A stretch of 64,000 bases of DNA from Tautonia sp040717455. GTDB taxonomy: Bacteria; Planctomycetota; Planctomycetia; Isosphaerales; Isosphaeraceae. The notes beneath the pieces were generated by a model. It made no database searches and was not told the origin of the DNA. It saw only the letters and a program-made list of their open reading frames with translations. Positions 40,592-49,475 of the stretch are shown in pieces. The translations under genes and the position numbers were made by a program. How positions within the stretch are numbered: the stretch's first letter is position 1; every line of letters begins with the position of its first letter. The stretch covers positions 62,001 to 126,000 of the forward strand of contig NZ_JBFEFH010000013.1 in assembly GCF_040717455.1 (NCBI RefSeq). The letters are read 5' to 3'.

Positions 40592-42898
40592 TCATTCGGG
40601 GGGCGTCGATTGTCTCGCAAGGCGGCCGGGAGACGCAACCGAGGCGGCCGATCGGCGGTGGAATCCCTTGAGACGCGAGGCGCGGTCTCGCCCGGCAAAC
40701 GGCCATCGTGCTCGGTGCCGCAGGCACAACGGCCAGGCGATGAGCAACGCCATCGAGGCGATCGAGACGGCCTCGCCGGCCGCCCTGGTCTTCGGCTCGA
40801 AGCGAAGGTGGACCATGTGCCGCCCTTCATCGACGACGATGGCCATGAAATCGCCGTAGGCCCGGATGATCTCGGCCGGTCGGCGATCGACCCGAGCCGT
40901 CCAGCCGTGGTGGTGCCGCTCGGAGAGGACCAGCAGGCGGCGGGCCGGCGAATCGACCACGACCCGGAGCTCTCCCGGCTGATCCCGGACGATGATCGGG
41001 TCGCCGCCCGACGGCCCGCCGGGCTCCAGCGTCACCGGGCGATCGACGAGCGCGACGGCCGCGGGATCGATCGCGTCGAGGTCGCGGTTCGGATCGCCGC
41101 TGACGCGGGCCTCGGCCACCAGCCGGGCCCGGGGGAGCGGATCGGGCAGCGGGGTGGTGGGGTGGCCGACGCTCCAGGCGGCCGACGCCACGCGCCGGCT
41201 CGACGGCTTCGAATAGTCGAGCCGACGCACGGGGGTCAGCCCGGCATAGCCTTCGACAAGCCCCCGGCCGTTGAACATCCACATATTGTCACAAACGAGC
41301 GTCCCGGGGCCGAAGACCGACCGCTCCCCCATCGACCGCGAGGCCACGGGATGGAAGGCGGCCAGCAGGTCGAGCTTCGCCCGGGAACCCGAGGCGAGGT
41401 ACGACATGCCGTAAGCGCCGAGGTCGACCGCGATCAAGACGGCCAGGGCCGTCGGCGCCCACGACACGCGGCGGGCCGCGGCCATCACCAGGGCGGAGGC
41501 CGCCGCGACCAGGGCGACCGAGAGCAGCAAGCCCCCGAGCGGGGCCTGATGATCGGCCAGCCACGCCTCGGGCGATCCGAATCGGGCGGCCGCGACGATC
41601 GCCAGGGAGCCGATCGTCGGGAGCGCCAGGGGCCAGAGCCGCCGCCAGGGAAGCCGATCGCCCCGATCGCGCAACGCCGCAAGATCGGCGAACGCCACCG
41701 CGACCAGGACCGCCGAGGCGAGATGAATCAGCAGCACGAACCTCGCCGGGGCCCGGAAGACGTTGAAGCCCGGCAGCCGATGCGTCACCTCGAAGACCGG
41801 GAGATACTTCCCGAACGCGAGCACCAGGCCGAGGCCCGCCGCGGCGACGGCCCAGGCGGCGAGGTGACCGTGCCGCAGGCGTCGCCCTCGGATGACCACC
41901 CAGGCCAGCAGCACCGGCACCGCGACGCCGTTGTAGGCGCCGTATTCCTTGACCCGGGCGTCGGAGAGCGTCCCCGCGGCCTCGACCCTCCAGCCGGGGA
42001 CCAGTTCCTCCGCCGGGGCGTAGACGCGGCTCTCGAACAGATACGGGACGAGCCATTGCATCGCGTTGGCGGGGGGCAGCGAGAGCATCCCGAGGAATTC
42101 GGCGGTCGGGGCCGAGCGTTCCGACTCGGCCAGGGCCCCCCAGGACGGCAAGACCTGCACGGCCCCCAGCCCCAGGCCGAGCACCTTCGCGAAGACGAGG
42201 GCCGGCAGCCATCGCGGCCAACCGCGAAGCTCTGCCCAGGCCGAGGCGACGTAGAGCCCCTCCAGGATCATCGAGAAGAAGACCGCCTGCGGATAGCCCA
42301 GCAGGAGCTGCGAGCCGGTGATGACCGCCAGCGCCACGCCCGGCCAGGCCCGGCCCCGGGCCGAGTCGCGCCGCATGATCGCGTCGATCGCCAGCAAGGC
42401 GAAGGGGACATGGGCCACCACGGCCACGACGTTCACGTGCATGTAGTGGTAGACAAGGAATCCACCGAAGGCCGCCACGAACCCGCCGAGCAGCGACGCG
42501 TCGATCGGCAGGCCCCGGCGGCGCAGGAGCCAGGCCATCCCGAGCATCGTGGCCGGGTAGCTGATCAGGAATTCGAGATTGAACGCCGTCTCGAACCGGA
42601 ACGCCCGGTAGAGCAGGCGATGCCACGGGTGGGCCAGGCCGATTTGCCCTTCCCCGTGCAGGTCGAACCCGCAGAACAGCTGAGGACACCAGGACGGGTC
42701 GGCCCCGGTCGCCAGGCATCGGGCGAAGAAGATGCGCAGCGGCAGGTGGAAGAATCCGAGATCTTCGGTCGTGTAGACCTCTCCCCAGAGGCTCGGAGCC
42801 GCCATCAACGCCAGCAGGGCCACGGTGGCCAGGAGCACGCATTCGACCCGGATGCGCCGACCGTGGCCCGGGTCGCGTGCCGATCCTCGATCGTCCAT
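40592..42898 (-). CDS. Large polytopic membrane protein (YfhO/GT-C-like)
   Basis: 768 residues with about 12 helices and a C-terminal soluble domain after residue ~540. YTTEDLGFFHLPLRIFFAR and PSWCPQLFCGFDLHGEG near the N-terminus resemble the first periplasmic loop of YfhO-type and related GT-C proteins; this is a family resemblance, not a motif match. YfhO-type proteins take part in cell-wall sugar modification. The gene stands alone, 166 bp downstream of the kinase gene end. Substrate unknown. A terminator-like hairpin follows. Confidence 0.65.
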   Translation of the reverse strand: MDDRGSARDPGHGRRIRVECVLLATVALLALMAAPSLWGEVYTTEDLGFFHLPLRIFFARCLATGADPSWCPQLFCGFDLHGEGQIGLAHPWHRLLYRAFRFETAFNLEFLISYPATMLGMAWLLRRRGLPIDASLLGGFVAAFGGFLVYHYMHVNVVAVVAHVPFALLAIDAIMRRDSARGRAWPGVALAVITGSQLLLGYPQAVFFSMILEGLYVASAWAELRGWPRWLPALVFAKVLGLGLGAVQVLPSWGALAESERSAPTAEFLGMLSLPPANAMQWLVPYLFESRVYAPAEELVPGWRVEAAGTLSDARVKEYGAYNGVAVPVLLAWVVIRGRRLRHGHLAAWAVAAAGLGLVLAFGKYLPVFEVTHRLPGFNVFRAPARFVLLIHLASAVLVAVAFADLAALRDRGDRLPWRRLWPLALPTIGSLAIVAAARFGSPEAWLADHQAPLGGLLLSVALVAAASALVMAAARRVSWAPTALAVLIAVDLGAYGMSYLASGSRAKLDLLAAFHPVASRSMGERSVFGPGTLVCDNMWMFNGRGLVEGYAGLTPVRRLDYSKPSSRRVASAAWSVGHPTTPLPDPLPRARLVAEARVSGDPNRDLDAIDPAAVALVDRPVTLEPGGPSGGDPIIVRDQPGELRVVVDSPARRLLVLSERHHHGWTARVDRRPAEIIRAYGDFMAIVVDEGRHMVHLRFEPKTRAAGEAVSIASMALLIAWPLCLRHRARWPFAGRDRASRLKGFHRRSAASVASPGRLARQSTPPE

Positions 42899-43064
42899 GA
42901 CTGCCTCGCGATCGCCTCGTGCCCCTTCGCCCGGATCCGCGCACGATCCCTCGTGCCGACCGCCTGGCCGGAATCCGAGGCGGATTGTACCGGCGCGTGC
43001 TCTTGTGTCAATCCGACCCGCCTGGGGGGGATCTTCCGGGCCGCCGGGCCGCCCCCGGGCCGGG

Positions 43065-45179
43065 TCAGTCGACGGGAATCTCGGCGAGGCGACGCCGGCG
43101 ATCGGCCAGGACGGTCTGATAGCGCTCGACCGATGGGTCGAGATCCACGGCCTGCTCGTTCACCTCGATCGACCGGGCGAGCCAGCATCGGACCCCGTCG
43201 AGGTCCTCTCGCTTCCAGCAGTTCTTGGCCTTCTGCTGGTAGACCTCGGCGAGCAGATAGACGTAGGACGGCTCGGACGGGTGGCGCCGGTGGAGTTCCC
43301 GGGCGATGTCCTCGTAGAGCGCCGCGGTGCGCTCGGCCTCGTCGATCCCGTCGACCGTCTGCGACATGATGCGGCCCCCCAGTCCTTGCCACTGGAAGAA
43401 GAACTTCGAGCCGTCGGGATGATCGGCATTGCGCTGGCCGATGCCGATGTAGGACATGACATTCATGACGGGCGTCAACGCCGCCCGGCGGCCGATCCCC
43501 AGCATGTCGAGATCCTGCTCGATCGCGTCGACCAGCTCGGTGACCGAGCCCTGCCAGTCGTACGCATAATCGGTCTGTTCGAGGTACCCGAGGGTCGCCC
43601 CGATCCGATGCAGGAACCAATGCGTGCCGAGCCGTTCCAGGTTTCCCTCGATGTGGGGGGCCGCCGGGGCGCGTCGCATCGCGTCCTGAAACACGTTTCT
43701 CGCCTCGATCAGGTGCGGGCGGATCTCCTCCAGGGGTTGTTTCTGAGACAGCAGGATCTCGGCCGTCAGCAGATCCACCAGGCCGAGCGCGTACAGGTTC
43801 GCCGGGTCGATGGTGCCCGAATCGCGGGCCCGCTCCAGCCGGGCCCTGACCGGGGTGATTTCGGCCAGGACGAACGACCCGTCGATCGCCCGATCCTTGA
43901 ACAACAGCGAATGGGCGTAGCTCGAGTAATGCGTCAGCACGTCCGTGGAGAGCGCGAGGTTCTCCTCGAGGCGAACGAGCTCGCGATCGAGGCGAACTTC
44001 CTCGGCCCTTGAGGCGCGCAGGCGAGTCGCCTGGACGGCGACGAGGCTCACCACCGACGCGGCCAGCGCCAGGCTCAAACCGGCGACCAGCGGGTTGCGC
44101 AGGCACCAGCGGGCCCCCTTCACGACGTTCGGCGTGGCTCGCTGGCGGATCGGCTGGCCGTCGAGGAAGCGGCGGAGGTCGTCGGCCATCGCCTCGGCCG
44201 AGGCGTAGCGTCGTCCCGGCGACTTGCGGAGGCAGGCCAGGCAAATCGTCTCGAGCGCCTGGGGGACATTCGGGTTCAATCGGCGGACGGAGACGGGCTC
44301 GCGGTCGCGCAGGTGCAGATAGGTTTCCAGCTTCGTCGCGGCCAGGAACGGAGGCCGGCCGGCGAGCATCCGGTAGAGGATCGCCCCGATCGCATAGACG
44401 TCGGCCGCGGGGCCGATCGTGTGCCGCTCGGGGACCAGTTGCTCGGGGGCCATGTACGAGGGGGTCCCCCGGGGGCCGAGGGCCATCGTCCAGGTGGCCT
44501 CGGCATCCCCCCAGGGCAGGGCCAGCCCGAAGTCGGCGACCAGGGGCCGCACGCGGTCGAGCGGCTCATCCCGACCTCCGGAGAGCAGGATGTTCGAGGG
44601 CTTCAGGTCGAGGTGGAGCAGGCCCGATTGGTGCACGGAATGGACCGTTCGAGCGATCTGCTCGACCAGCCGGGCGACGGCCTCGGGCGACAGGGAGGGG
44701 TCGATCCGCGGCTCCAAACTCCCGCCCGCGAGGTACTCCATCACCAGGAACACCCAGCCCCCGGCCTCGTGGGCGTCGAGCAATCGCACGACGCCGGGCA
44801 GTTCGAGCCGGCGGAGCGTGTCGGCCTCGCGTCGCCAGCGGGCCAGCTCGGCAGGGCCGCCGCCGAGACACTTCAGGGCCACCGGGCGACCGTCGAGGCC
44901 CCGGGTGGCCAGGTAGACCACCCCGTAAGCACCACGCCCCAGCTCGCGCCGCACGACGAAGCCGGGGATCGAGGGCGGCCCTCCCGACCGATCGGGTTCC
45001 GGGACAGAAGGGGAGTCGAGAAACCCGGAGGCGTCAGCCAGGAGTTGCTCAAGCCGGGATCGGCAGCGGGCACACCGTTCGAGATGAGCTTCGAGGGCGG
45101 CAAAGGTGGCATCGTCGAGGGAGTCGGATTCAAGCTGTCGCAGCTCGCCGAGACTCGGGCAGGACGCCAGGGCCATCAC
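43065..45179 (-). CDS. Membrane Ser/Thr protein kinase, paralogue of the 30-kb kinase
   Basis: 704 residues. N-terminal H32-x3-C36-x2-C39. Kinase domain: GRGAYG 81-86, Lys103, HLDLKPSN 189-196 (HRD Arg is Leu), DFG 216-218, APEQ. One transmembrane helix near 370-390, then a helical sensor region about 120 residues shorter than in the paralogue. Similar text is shared throughout, including ATWTMAxGPRGTPSYMAPEQL. The start overlaps the ECF stop by 4 bp (ATGA), so expression is coupled. Shared non-canonical HLD motif suggests a distinct planctomycete subfamily. Confidence 0.88.
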   Translation of the reverse strand: MMALASCPSLGELRQLESDSLDDATFAALEAHLERCARCRSRLEQLLADASGFLDSPSVPEPDRSGGPPSIPGFVVRRELGRGAYGVVYLATRGLDGRPVALKCLGGGPAELARWRREADTLRRLELPGVVRLLDAHEAGGWVFLVMEYLAGGSLEPRIDPSLSPEAVARLVEQIARTVHSVHQSGLLHLDLKPSNILLSGGRDEPLDRVRPLVADFGLALPWGDAEATWTMALGPRGTPSYMAPEQLVPERHTIGPAADVYAIGAILYRMLAGRPPFLAATKLETYLHLRDREPVSVRRLNPNVPQALETICLACLRKSPGRRYASAEAMADDLRRFLDGQPIRQRATPNVVKGARWCLRNPLVAGLSLALAASVVSLVAVQATRLRASRAEEVRLDRELVRLEENLALSTDVLTHYSSYAHSLLFKDRAIDGSFVLAEITPVRARLERARDSGTIDPANLYALGLVDLLTAEILLSQKQPLEEIRPHLIEARNVFQDAMRRAPAAPHIEGNLERLGTHWFLHRIGATLGYLEQTDYAYDWQGSVTELVDAIEQDLDMLGIGRRAALTPVMNVMSYIGIGQRNADHPDGSKFFFQWQGLGGRIMSQTVDGIDEAERTAALYEDIARELHRRHPSEPSYVYLLAEVYQQKAKNCWKREDLDGVRCWLARSIEVNEQAVDLDPSVERYQTVLADRRRRLAEIPVD

Positions 45180-45790
45180 CGCCTCCGGGAGTCCGATGCC
45201 GACGACTTCCCGTGCCGTTCCAGCTCCGCGCGGAGCATCCGAGCCACGCGTTCCTGATTGCGGTAGGCCGCCGCGTAGGTCTTGCCGAACAGGTGGCGGA
45301 CCTCGTCGACGGGCACGCCCTCGACGCGGACCATCCAGAAGATCCGCCAGCTCTCGGGCTGGACCCGGCGCCGGACGCTCTGCAGGACCTCGTCGGGCAC
45401 CGACGGCAGGCGGCCGCCGGCGGGGCGAGACGTCGAAGGCAGCTCGGCCGGCGATCGCGCATCACTCATCGCGTCGGGATCGATCACCGGCAACGACCGT
45501 CGCCGGGCACGCAGCAGGTCGATCGCCCGAGAGGAGACGACGCACCGCAGCCAGGCCCGGAAGGTCTTCGATGGCGCCTCGTGGAAGCTCGTGATCTTCC
45601 GGCTGAGCCAGATCATGACGACCTGGCAGAGTTCCTCCAGGTCGTCCCCTTGCAGGCCGAACCTCCGGCCCCAGCCGCGCACCATCGGCCGATAGAGGGC
45701 ATCGAACCGGTTCCAGGCCGAGGCATCGCGCCAGTCGGCGACCTTCCCGATCAAACCGCGATCGGTCTCGCCGCAGTCCGTGATCGCCAT
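45176..45790 (-). CDS. ECF-type sigma factor, paralogue of the 29-kb gene
   Basis: 204 residues. IGKVADWRDASAWNRFDALYRPMVRGWGRRFGLQGDDLEELCQVVMIWL (region 2) and PVDEVRHLFGKTYAAAYRNQERVARML (region 4) match the first ECF factor closely. GAGG lies 8-9 nt before ATG 45790. Heads an operon with the kinase. Upstream is the shared promoter and leader box. Target promoters unknown. Confidence 0.92.
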   Translation of the reverse strand: MAITDCGETDRGLIGKVADWRDASAWNRFDALYRPMVRGWGRRFGLQGDDLEELCQVVMIWLSRKITSFHEAPSKTFRAWLRCVVSSRAIDLLRARRRSLPVIDPDAMSDARSPAELPSTSRPAGGRLPSVPDEVLQSVRRRVQPESWRIFWMVRVEGVPVDEVRHLFGKTYAAAYRNQERVARMLRAELERHGKSSASDSRRR

Positions 45791-45817
45791 CGATCGTCCC
45801 TCGCAGCTCGACGAAAC

Positions 45818-45856
45818 TCAACGATCGCCCCCGCTGCTCGCCACCACCGTGTTCAT
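45818..45856 (-). CDS. Possible leader peptide of ECF operon 2
   Basis: 12-codon ORF MNTVVASSGGDR from ATG 45856 with GGGAG 10 nt upstream, ending 27 bp before the ECF start. Counterpart of the MNT-starting ORF before ECF operon 1. The start context is conserved; the rest diverges. Coding is inferred. Confidence 0.35.
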   Translation of the reverse strand: MNTVVASSGGDR

Positions 45857-45960
45857 CACGATCGTTCTCCCTGGTGGGGGGCGCCGTGTTGGAACGCGTC
45901 GTCGCGATCACACCCACGCAGCGATGAGCAACGCTAACACCCTCCCACAAATGATGTCAA
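45847..45960 (-). promoter_or_regulatory. Promoter and conserved leader box of ECF/kinase operon 2
   Basis: Read on the minus strand: TTGACATCAT (45960-45951) and GTGTTAGCGT (45940-45931), giving TTGACA and TTAGCG 17 nt apart, exactly as in operon 1. About 60 nt on, GGGAG and ATGAACACGG (45871-45847) match operon 1. Conservation in an otherwise diverged leader argues for function. Confidence 0.72.
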
Positions 45961-46099
45961 GCCATGCGAATCTCCGCGCCGAAACACGTTGATTTTTCGT
46001 CACACACATGATCAGAAGCCATGCAAGAACCCGAGGAAAGCCACCGCTTCCGAGCAGGAGCCCGACCCGGGATCACTCGCCGCGCCACGCCGCGCCGCG

Positions 46100-47086
46100 T
46101 CACGGCAAGGGCCGACGGCTGGCGAAGGCGATCTCGCGGCCATCGGGCGACCATGCGGGATCGCGGTCGCCGAGGGGATCGGGGAGCAAGGGTCGGACGA
46201 CCTCGCTGGCCAGGTCGAGCAGGAGGATCCTGCTCGTCGGCCGGCCGGGATGGTCGGTGAAGGCGATCCGCGAGGCGTCGGGGCTGAGGCTGGCATTCTC
46301 CTCGCGGCTCGGGTGGTTGGTCAGGCGTCGAGGCGGGGCGGAGCCGTCGGCCGGGGCGCGATAGAGGTCCCAGCGGACGCCCCGATTCGAGAGGAAAACC
46401 ACCTCGCGGCCGTCGGGAGACCAGAGCGGCTCGGTATCCATCGCCGGGTTGTCCGACAGCCGAGACAGGCTCATGCCGTCGGCCGATCGGACGAAAATAT
46501 CCCAGCTCGCCCCCTGCCGGCTGGAGAAGGCCAGGCGATCATCGGTCGGCGACCAGCGCGGCCAGAGACCCGAGCCGAATTCTTCGAGCCGCTCGGGCTG
46601 CTCGACCCGGACGATGGCCACCCGCTCGTCATTCCGGCCGGGGCGGGTCCAGTCGGTCGCAATCTCCCGTTTCCCGCTGACCATGAAGGCCAGCTTTGAA
46701 CCATCGTGCGACCAGGAGGGCGCCACCCCCTCGACGAGCCTCCGGGAGGGCCCGCCGTCTCGGGGGACGATGCGAATCTCGGGACGCCGGCCGGTCGGGT
46801 CGAACGCGGTGAACGCAAGCCAACGACCATCGGGCGACCAGCTCGGGTGCGCCGCCCGGTGGAACCCGGCCGGACCCTCTCCCGACGCGGCGACCGTCCG
46901 CAGGCCGCTCCCATCGACCCCGACCGCGAACAGGCTGGCCGCCCCCTGGCCCCTGGCGACGACCGGCCCCAGCAGCGCGACCAGGAAGACGACGTTCGAG
47001 GCGCGACGCGAGCACGATCGGCGCGAGAAACAGGACCGAGGAGCCGAATCGATCACAATCACCCCCTTGTTCGCCCGCTCGGTCAT
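46100..47086 (-). CDS. TolB-like (WD40/PD40) secreted propeller protein
   Basis: About 328 residues from ATG 47086; GTG 47107 is the alternative and neither has a clear ribosome-binding site. A signal-anchor-like stretch RRASNVVFLVALLGPVVARG is near residue 35. PD40 propeller repeats: HPSWSPDGRWLAFTA, APSWSHDGSKLAFM, WPRWSPTDDRLAFSS, EPLWSPDGREVVFLS, DPAWSPDGREIAFAS. Family: TolB-type periplasmic propellers, here without the TolB N-terminal domain. Probably exported. Lies 58 bp from the convergent-facing aminotransferase end on the same strand. Confidence 0.8.
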   Translation of the reverse strand: MTERANKGVIVIDSAPRSCFSRRSCSRRASNVVFLVALLGPVVARGQGAASLFAVGVDGSGLRTVAASGEGPAGFHRAAHPSWSPDGRWLAFTAFDPTGRRPEIRIVPRDGGPSRRLVEGVAPSWSHDGSKLAFMVSGKREIATDWTRPGRNDERVAIVRVEQPERLEEFGSGLWPRWSPTDDRLAFSSRQGASWDIFVRSADGMSLSRLSDNPAMDTEPLWSPDGREVVFLSNRGVRWDLYRAPADGSAPPRRLTNHPSREENASLSPDASRIAFTDHPGRPTSRILLLDLASEVVRPLLPDPLGDRDPAWSPDGREIAFASRRPLP

Positions 47087-47165
47087 GAAGCCGCGACCGT
47101 CGCACACCTCGCGAAGATGTTCGACGATCGCGACGCGCCATTGGGAACAAATGCCCCGGATCGGA

Positions 47166-48341
47166 TCAGACCAGGGCTCGAAGCGTCCTCAGGCGGGCGA
47201 TGGCGGCATCGAGCGTCTCATCCTGCTTGCAGAAGCAGAAGCGAATCAGGTGGCGGCCCAGCTCCTTGTCCCGGAAGAAGCTGGACCCGGGGACGGTCGC
47301 CACGCCGACCTCTCGGACCAGGTGCCGGGCGAACGACTCGTCGTCGGGCCGATCCCCCACGAAGCTCGAGAAGTCGGCCATCACGTAATACGCGCCTTGC
47401 GGCGGCTCGAAGTCGAAGCCGATCTCCAGCAAGGGGGCGCAGAAGCGATCCCGGCGGGCCTGATAGGCCGAGGAGAGGCCCTCGAAGTACGATCGCGGCA
47501 GCCGATACGCGACCGCGCCCGCTTCCTGCAGCGGGGCGGCGGCGCCGATCGAGATGAAATCGTGCATCTGGCGGAACGCCCAGGTCATCCTCGGCGGGGC
47601 GATGATCGTCCCGACCCGCCATCCGGTGACGCCGAAGGTCTTCGACATCCCCGAAACCGTCACCGAACGCTCTCGCATGCCGTCGAGCGCGGCGATGCAG
47701 CAATGGCGACGACCATCGTAGAGGATGTGCTCATAGATCTCGTCGGTGATGGCAATCACGTCCCACTCCCGGCAGAGGCGGGCGACGTGCTCCAGCTCCT
47801 CCCGGCTGAAGACGGTCCCGGTCGGGTTGTTCGGGTTGCAGAGGACGATGGCCTTCGTCCGGTCGTTGAACGCGGCGGCCAGCTCGTCGAAGTCGAACGA
47901 CCAGTGGGGCGGGCGGATGGGCACGAATCGCGGTTCGGCGCCGGCGATGATGCAGTCGGGCCAGTAATTCTCGTAGTAGGGCTGGGTCAGGATCACCTCG
48001 TCGCCGGGATTGACGAGCGAGAGCAGGGCGACGATCATCGCCTCGGTGCTGCCGCAGGTGACCGTGATCTCCTGCTCCGGGTCGACCTGCATCCCCAGGT
48101 GCCAGGCGGCGTGGTCGGCGATCGCCTCGCGGAGGTTCGCCGACCCCCAGGTGATGGCATACTGGTTGATGTCGTCCCGGATCGCCCGGCACGCGGCCTC
48201 CTTGATCGCCTCGGGGGCGGGGAAGTCGGGCATCCCCTGGGCCAGGTTCACGGCGCCGTACTTGCGCGCCTCGATCGACATGCCCCGGATCACACTCTCG
48301 GTGAACCGTTCGGCTTTTCGAGATAGGAGCGGATGTTGCAT
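47166..48341 (-). CDS. PLP-dependent class I aminotransferase
   Basis: 391 residues from ATG 48341. Fold type I: NLAQGMPDFPAPEAIKE, NQYAITWGSANLREAIA, CGSTEAM, VLCNPNNPTGTVF, ITDEIYEHI, and VSGMSKTFGVTGWRVG with the PLP Lys in SKTF. C-terminal FFRDKELGRHLIRFCFCK has the substrate-carboxylate Arg. Related to aspartate aminotransferases and kynurenine/methionine aminotransferases (KAT/YbdL type); exact substrate not assignable. Cytoplasmic. A longer frame upstream lacks support. Confidence 0.9.
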   Translation of the reverse strand: MQHPLLSRKAERFTESVIRGMSIEARKYGAVNLAQGMPDFPAPEAIKEAACRAIRDDINQYAITWGSANLREAIADHAAWHLGMQVDPEQEITVTCGSTEAMIVALLSLVNPGDEVILTQPYYENYWPDCIIAGAEPRFVPIRPPHWSFDFDELAAAFNDRTKAIVLCNPNNPTGTVFSREELEHVARLCREWDVIAITDEIYEHILYDGRRHCCIAALDGMRERSVTVSGMSKTFGVTGWRVGTIIAPPRMTWAFRQMHDFISIGAAAPLQEAGAVAYRLPRSYFEGLSSAYQARRDRFCAPLLEIGFDFEPPQGAYYVMADFSSFVGDRPDDESFARHLVREVGVATVPGSSFFRDKELGRHLIRFCFCKQDETLDAAIARLRTLRALV

Positions 48342-48408
48342 TGTCCGTGGCCTTCGGATCCCGGATCGGGCCGCCCAGCCGGATCGGCGCGGCCCCGGAC
48401 GAGCATTG

Positions 48409-49251
48409 TCAACGATTCTCGCCCCGCCCCGCAACGCCGCCCGCGGGGAGACGGGGGAGGTCGCGCCAGAGGTCTCCCAGCCGGCGGAGATGCTGGAGGT
48501 GATCGTCCCCCCCGGCCCCTTCGAATCCCAGCACCCGAAGCGACCCGCGATCGGACCGCCTCGACAGGAGCCAACCGCCCCCCAGATCCTCGCTCGCGGG
48601 CTCGAAGGCGCCTCCGACGTGACGGACGAGGTCGTCGGCCGTCTCGGCGGTGCTCCCGTAGCCGTCAGGGATCAGCGCGCAGTGGCTGACGAGCATCGCC
48701 TTCCGGCCGGCGGCCGCCTCGCTCGCGAAGCGGCGGAACCCGGACATTTTCCCGGGATCGAGCCGGCGGTCCGCCGGGTCGCCTTCATATCCGCAGTAAA
48801 GCGAATCAGCCAGGACGATCGCATCAATCTGCTCGGCCGCCCTGGGCTGCGCGAGCAGCGCCCGCACTCCGCCGAACCCGGCCGAGAACGAGCTGACGAT
48901 CAGACGCCCGCGGTCGAGATCGGCCCCCGGCACGCGCCCGGCAATGACGGCCCTCGCCCCCTCCAGCAACGCCGGGAACCGGTCGGGATCGGAGAACGGG
49001 CGCTCGTAGGCCGACGACAGGCCGGGTTCGTTCACCGCGATCGCCACGGCCGGCCATCCCGAGACGTCCAGCGCGCGAGCAACGGCATCGGCCGAGCCGT
49101 GCAGGTGGATCACGAGATCGATCGGCCCGGATTCGGGCAGGTCGCCCGGGAAAATCACGGTCGCACCGCCCGGGAGGACCGAGCGTCGGCCGTCGGCCTC
49201 GGGGCCCTGGAACCCTCCCAGGACGACAAGCACGGCACAGGTGGCGATCAT
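48409..49251 (-). CDS. Secreted alpha/beta-hydrolase-like protein, unrecognised family
   Basis: 280 residues from ATG 49251, with GGGGGGAAG just upstream. A short signal peptide is plausible (IATCAVLVVLGGF). Features of a serine hydrolase: LVIHLHGSADAV (oxyanion loop with His-Gly), LIVSSFSAGFGGVRALL (G/S-x-S-x-G nucleophile elbow, here SFSAG), DAIVLADSLYC (acid strand), and a late HLQHLRRLGDLW. Not matched to a named family. Lies on the minus strand, 67 bp from the aminotransferase start. Lipase, esterase or peptidase; unknown. Confidence 0.55.
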   Translation of the reverse strand: MIATCAVLVVLGGFQGPEADGRRSVLPGGATVIFPGDLPESGPIDLVIHLHGSADAVARALDVSGWPAVAIAVNEPGLSSAYERPFSDPDRFPALLEGARAVIAGRVPGADLDRGRLIVSSFSAGFGGVRALLAQPRAAEQIDAIVLADSLYCGYEGDPADRRLDPGKMSGFRRFASEAAAGRKAMLVSHCALIPDGYGSTAETADDLVRHVGGAFEPASEDLGGGWLLSRRSDRGSLRVLGFEGAGGDDHLQHLRRLGDLWRDLPRLPAGGVAGRGENR

Positions 49252-49475
49252 GACTTCCCCCCGAGGAGCGTTGGCGAGGCGGCCGGTGGTGCTGCGATTC
49301 TCGCCGATCGGCCGATCAGCCGGCAACTCCCTGGTCCTTCGAGCGGGCCATGCCCATCCGGATCGACACGCCCCGATCGGCCTGCGATCCCGCCGGTTGA
49401 CAACGGCACGCCCGGTCCGCGATGCTCGAAGGCACACCGAAACGAGCGGGCGGCCAGGAACGCGGACCCAGAAGC

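Larger units (their letters stand above)
45791..46099. other. Control region of ECF/kinase operon 2
   Basis: 309 bp between ECF gene start and the TolB-like gene end. Contains the promoter at 45931-45960 and leader box at 45847-45871 listed separately. A T-rich tract TTGATTTTTCGTCACACACATG lies upstream of the promoter near 45990, possibly an UP-like element. No other gene. Confidence 0.6.
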
